From: JANLVJ01 sp031363945
GTDB lineage: Bacteria > Bacteroidota > Bacteroidia > Sphingobacteriales > Sphingobacteriaceae
Assembly (NCBI GenBank): GCA_031363945.1
Contig: JANLVJ010000041.1
Span: 33,310 to 97,309 of the forward strand
Reading direction: 5' to 3'
Length of the DNA stretch: 64,000 nucleotides
Of the stretch, positions 63,031-64,000 are shown in pieces. Under the pieces are notes generated by a model. That model did not search any database and had not been told where the DNA came from. It was given only the letters and a program-made list of their open reading frames with translations. Numbering within the stretch: the stretch's first letter is position 1; each line of letters starts with the position of its first letter. The translations under genes and the position numbers were made by a program.

Positions 63031-63570
63031 ATGCTTGCAACTTTACCAGATATTGGAAATAAGGTTGGACGAAAGTGCATCAACAAACTGTGCGTCCGCA
63101 GTACAAAATTTGAATTAGCAATTATTAACCAATTAGTCAAATTACTGGCAGATTAGTTTGTTTTATATACAAAAACTAGGCATGCGAACTAGAACATAGA
63201 GCGTGTTGATTTTCATACGATATATTTTTTTTGAAAGTTAATATGAATAGCTCGGCGAATTAATGGATTACGTTTGCCGACCGCATCAGGAAGATTGGAC
63301 ATTATTTTCCGGCCATCTTATTTCAACTTTTTCAGCATCCGCATTTAACAGATCAAAGAGAAAGAAAAAACGGCAGTCCCGGCTTTCTGAAAGAATAACT
63401 GGAGGATCATGAAAGTATCATCGAATTTATAAAAGGGTGATAACAATCCTTTTGCCAAGACCGATCATACTCTGAAACAAACGATTATATCACATATTTG
63501 GTAGAAACCCATGAAGGTATGGCCCTGCTTTTGAAGCATCGCTCGCTGCAGAAGCTGCCAAACCTCAAAA
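63031..63570 (+). pseudogene. dps: Decayed Dps-type ferritin gene
   Basis: Pieces of a Dps protein can be read in order across three frames. IINQLVKLLAD, a TAG at 63154, FVLYTKTRHAN, a TAG at 63190 in place of the conserved tryptophan, and NIERVDFHTIYFF share one frame. They are followed by LGELMDYV, FADRIRKIGHYF, HLTDQRERKNGSPGFLKE, LEDHESIIEFIKG and NDYITYLVETHEGMALLLK, ending near ASLAAEAAKPQ. The order and spacing match Dps, which binds DNA and oxidises iron under starvation. At least four stops and three frame changes make it non-functional. The 70-residue open frame at 63498-63710 is only its 3' part. Confidence 0.75.
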
Positions 63571-63886
63571 TAAGTTCTGGGATTTATTTATCACTGCAAA
63601 ACAGGATTCTCATCCATTTAAAATCCCTCGGAAAATTACAAAGACTTACCAGTTATCAGGTACAATCTGTAAGCTTCAGATACAACAGAAACAAATTCAA
63701 AAAACATTGAAGGAGAAACAGATTACAGCCCCTGAACGCTATTTTAAACTACTATCTGACGAAATCCTTCAAAATATATCGGCCTTAAAAAAACATATAA
63801 AAGGGATAAACGCCTTCAAAAGAGAGGAAGAAAAATTGTTGGCGTTATTACTGAGACAACTAAGCCAAAAAACGGCCTTAATGTAA
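63571..63886 (+). other. Open, lysine-rich coding-like stretch without start codon
   Basis: Continuing in the frame of the dps tail, about 105 codons remain open to a TAA at 63884-63886, with coiled-coil-like, Lys/Gln/Leu-rich wording (LQIQQKQIQKTLKEKQI, then FKREEEKLLALLLRQL). There is no ATG. It may be the tail of another decayed gene; I recognise no family. Confidence 0.25.
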
Positions 63887-63944
63887 TCCTTCATACTCTT
63901 TTCGCCGTTAATTGTGTAAAACCATAAGTTTCCTGCTTTTCTCA

Positions 63945-63963
63945 AAATGTGTGAATGATGTAA
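63945..63963 (+). promoter_or_regulatory. Stress-region motif, right-edge copy
   Basis: AAATGTGTGAATGATGTAA is identical to the copy upstream of the universal stress protein gene, in plus orientation, 37 bases before the end of the window. It predicts a co-regulated gene just outside to the right. Confidence 0.5.
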
Positions 63964-64000
63964 CTAAAACAAAGAATTAAATAACACTTGAATACCTGAA

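Noticed and set aside
63498..63710. 70-residue plus-strand gene
   Set aside because: It begins inside the Dps-like VETHEGMALLLK segment and then leaves the Dps frame, so it is part of a pseudogene.

Overview
The window is a chromosomal segment of a Bacteroidota bacterium, most likely of the order Sphingobacteriales (Pedobacter/Mucilaginibacter/Solitalea-like). The evidence is: promoters of the TAnnTTTG (-7) type with few Shine-Dalgarno sequences; a SecA of about 1,100 residues; Bacteroidota-type LptE; a BlaI/M56-TonB pair; a ThrA fusion followed by thrB and thrC; a SerB-like phosphatase with an ACT tail; and a degenerate arginase-like protein. No rRNA, CRISPR array or intact insertion sequence was seen. 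There is one tRNA gene, tRNA-Asp(GTC).

Positions 1-49.2 kb are a dense housekeeping region: the 3' part of pgi, a YraN-like protein, lipB, groES-groEL, secG, a TPR-like protein, lptE, a sigma-54 activator and miaB (all minus from groEL to miaB). Next come a large AsmA-like membrane protein and a pair of M16 peptidases, one with and one without the zinc motif. The minus-strand block thrA-thrB-thrC-ilvE follows, with a SerB/ACT protein and an SDR upstream. After these lie an arginase-like pseudoenzyme, a BlaI-M56/TonB regulatory pair with two operator dyads, two small lipoproteins, purD, secA, a SPOR-like protein, an M20 hydrolase, and a histidine kinase/response regulator pair. An aminotransferase overlaps a FAD-monooxygenase::DsbA fusion. 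The block ends with dnaG, a phosphopantetheinyl transferase, dcd, a membrane patatin, lpxH and prfA. The prfA reading frame is broken about 24 codons before its expected end.

From about 49.2 kb the character changes. Around tRNA-Asp lie a DinB-like gene remnant and a transposase-like remnant. Beyond them is a loosely packed stress/carbohydrate region: GH130 glycosidase, AI-2E-family transporter, calcium-type P-type ATPase, AdhP alcohol dehydrogenase, an operon PIG-L deacetylase - glycosyltransferase - (alpha/alpha)6 glycosidase, and a tandem universal stress protein. Between these intact genes are decayed ones that can be pieced together by reading across frames: a magnesium-transporting ATPase (mgtA) with its centre deleted, a dps ferritin with several stop codons, and a small membrane protein with one nonsense codon.

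The most interesting new signal is a 17-19 bp motif, about ATGTGTGAATNATGTAA. It occurs upstream of adhP, upstream of the universal stress protein gene, just before the dead dps gene, and again at the right edge of the window. It looks like a regulatory site shared by this stress regulon, and one site has outlived its gene. Other points of note are genes whose -7 box ends 3-5 bases before the ATG (possible leaderless mRNAs), two BlaI-type operators exactly 20 bp apart, and a recurring ACCTGA/TCAGGT hairpin between genes.
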